A DNA stretch of 59,780 bases from Lysobacteraceae bacterium (GTDB lineage: Bacteria > Pseudomonadota > Gammaproteobacteria > Xanthomonadales > Xanthomonadaceae), in NCBI GenBank assembly GCA_030681035.1, contig JAUXUI010000075.1, positions 1-59,780 of the forward strand, given 5' to 3'. How positions within the stretch are numbered: position 1 is the first letter of the stretch; the number at the start of each line of letters is the position of its first letter. Both the position numbers and the translations under genes were made by a program. Below the pieces are notes generated by a model. It was not told where the DNA came from and did not search any database. It worked only from the letters and a program-made list of their open reading frames with translations. Below, piece by piece: positions 59,362 to 59,780 of the stretch.

Positions 59362-59780
59362 GGTGTTCGCTCTGCGGATCAGGAAAGGCTGCAAGCTTAG
59401 GCTGCGGAGATAGGCTGCACCATCGGAATAAGCCGGTGTTTCAGGTAAGATTTTTCCTACACCAAAGCACCCGAAGCCTGGCTTAGGCTGCGGGCTTACA
59501 CGGCGATTCGTCGTCGAATAGAAGTTCTTCGATCACCGTCACCGATAACTCGGTTTCGATGAGGGTTTTTCCTACACCACGAAGCGAGGATTGCCGATTG
59601 ACAGGCCAACGCGGACACGCACAATCAATGCAGGGCTTGGCTCTGACGGATAACGCAGTTAATCCGGCAGAGCAAAGCCCTGCATTGGCGAAAGCTCGCG
59701 CCGGTCCTGTCGCTTCGGATCGCTTCGCCGCAGCTGCACGGAGCATGGGCAGGAGCGCGGCCATCGGTTCCGCTGTCGTA
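59362..59780. other. Integron platform region (candidate attI), truncated by window end
   Basis: No supported gene. Direct repeats 'gcttaggctgcgg' (59395-59407 and 59481-59493) and 'tttttcctacacca' (59451-59464 and 59566-59579) lie next to the intI start, where attI and the intI promoter are expected. No perfect GTTRRRY core is visible on either strand; the nearest is GTTAATC at about 59658. A 93-codon frame on the minus strand (59483-59764) has unremarkable composition and no family signal. Confidence 0.5.
59626..59687. repeat. 62-bp near-perfect hairpin right of intI
   Basis: The 20-bp arms 59626-59645 ('caatgcagggcttggctctg') and 59668-59687 pair with one mismatch. After one further mismatch the inner 'cggataac/gttaatccg' also pairs, leaving the loop GCA. 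AAC and GTT triplets are at the apex, the reverse of a normal attC, where they lie at the base. Confidence 0.85.

Noticed and set aside
59483-59764. 93-codon minus-strand frame right of intI as a cassette gene
   Set aside because: It spans the hairpin and direct repeats, has no ribosome binding site and points the wrong way for a first cassette; not supported as a gene.
59362-59780. Canonical attC or GTTRRRY core site
   Set aside because: I scanned both strands by eye and found only near matches (GTTAATC, GGCCAAC), so no attC is called.

Overview
The window is a high-GC, densely coded chromosomal segment of a gammaproteobacterium, most likely a member of the Xanthomonadales (Lysobacterales). 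Reasons are the gene order dapB-carA-[four-helix-bundle gene]-carB-greA-recJ, a MetX-type acyltransferase, a large secreted subtilase with tryptophan-rich C-terminal modules, a chromosomal integron integrase, and REP-like palindromes of the type 'gtgggagcccaccctgtggg' in many intergenic gaps. I see no rRNA, CRISPR array, prophage or plasmid functions.

Layout. 1-6.4 kb: REP tandem repeat, MscS-family channel, PEP synthase (ppsA) diverging from its regulator (ppsR), a DUF1249 protein, and dapB. 6.5-15 kb: a co-directional, partly overlapping series carA, four-helix-bundle gene, carB, greA, a conserved protein, and recJ (carbamoyl phosphate for arginine and pyrimidines, then transcript cleavage and DNA repair). 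15-22.9 kb: a six-gene operon on the minus strand (DUF4159, MoxR ATPase, DUF58, BatA-like, two large membrane proteins), with coding sequences touching or overlapping by 1-4 bases at most junctions. 23.2-26.3 kb: a TldD/TldE protease pair in which only TldD has a Tat signal. 26.8-28.5 kb: an orphan chemoreceptor. 28.6-31.9 kb: operon DUF4190, pyrD, murB, EamA transporter. 31.9-38.1 kb: AmaB-type aldehyde dehydrogenase, tRNA-Arg(CCT), a MITE-like element, the complete mlaAFEDCB lipid-transport operon and tRNA-Leu(CAA). 38.4-45.2 kb: cysteine dioxygenase and MetX, parC, and an M13 metallopeptidase lipoprotein. 45.6-52.5 kb: secreted S8 protease, the methionine-salvage pair ybdL-yafV, and greB. 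52.5-58 kb: AbgT transporter, two poorly characterised membrane proteins, and a YjgR/HerA-like ATPase. 58.3-59.8 kb: integron integrase intI and the start of its recombination region, cut by the window end.

The most unusual structure is between carA and carB. A four-helix-bundle gene of the 23S-rRNA-intervening-sequence family sits between two short arrays of a 7-bp unit (CGGGACC), one in each orientation. The arrays lie inside the 3' ends of carA and of the four-helix gene. Because the unit is 7 bp, gaining one unit in the first array would fuse carA in frame to the four-helix gene. Gaining one in the second would fuse that gene in frame to carB. Neither read-through meets a stop codon.

Other items to follow up are the integron platform at the right edge, the Tat-signal mismatch of TldD/TldE next to the MoxR operon, a cysteine dioxygenase that keeps the Cys and Tyr of the eukaryotic cofactor, an MlaA without a lipobox cysteine, and MITE-like elements of which one provides the 5' end of the MscS gene. 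All assignments come from reading the sequence and from remembered family features; no database search was run.
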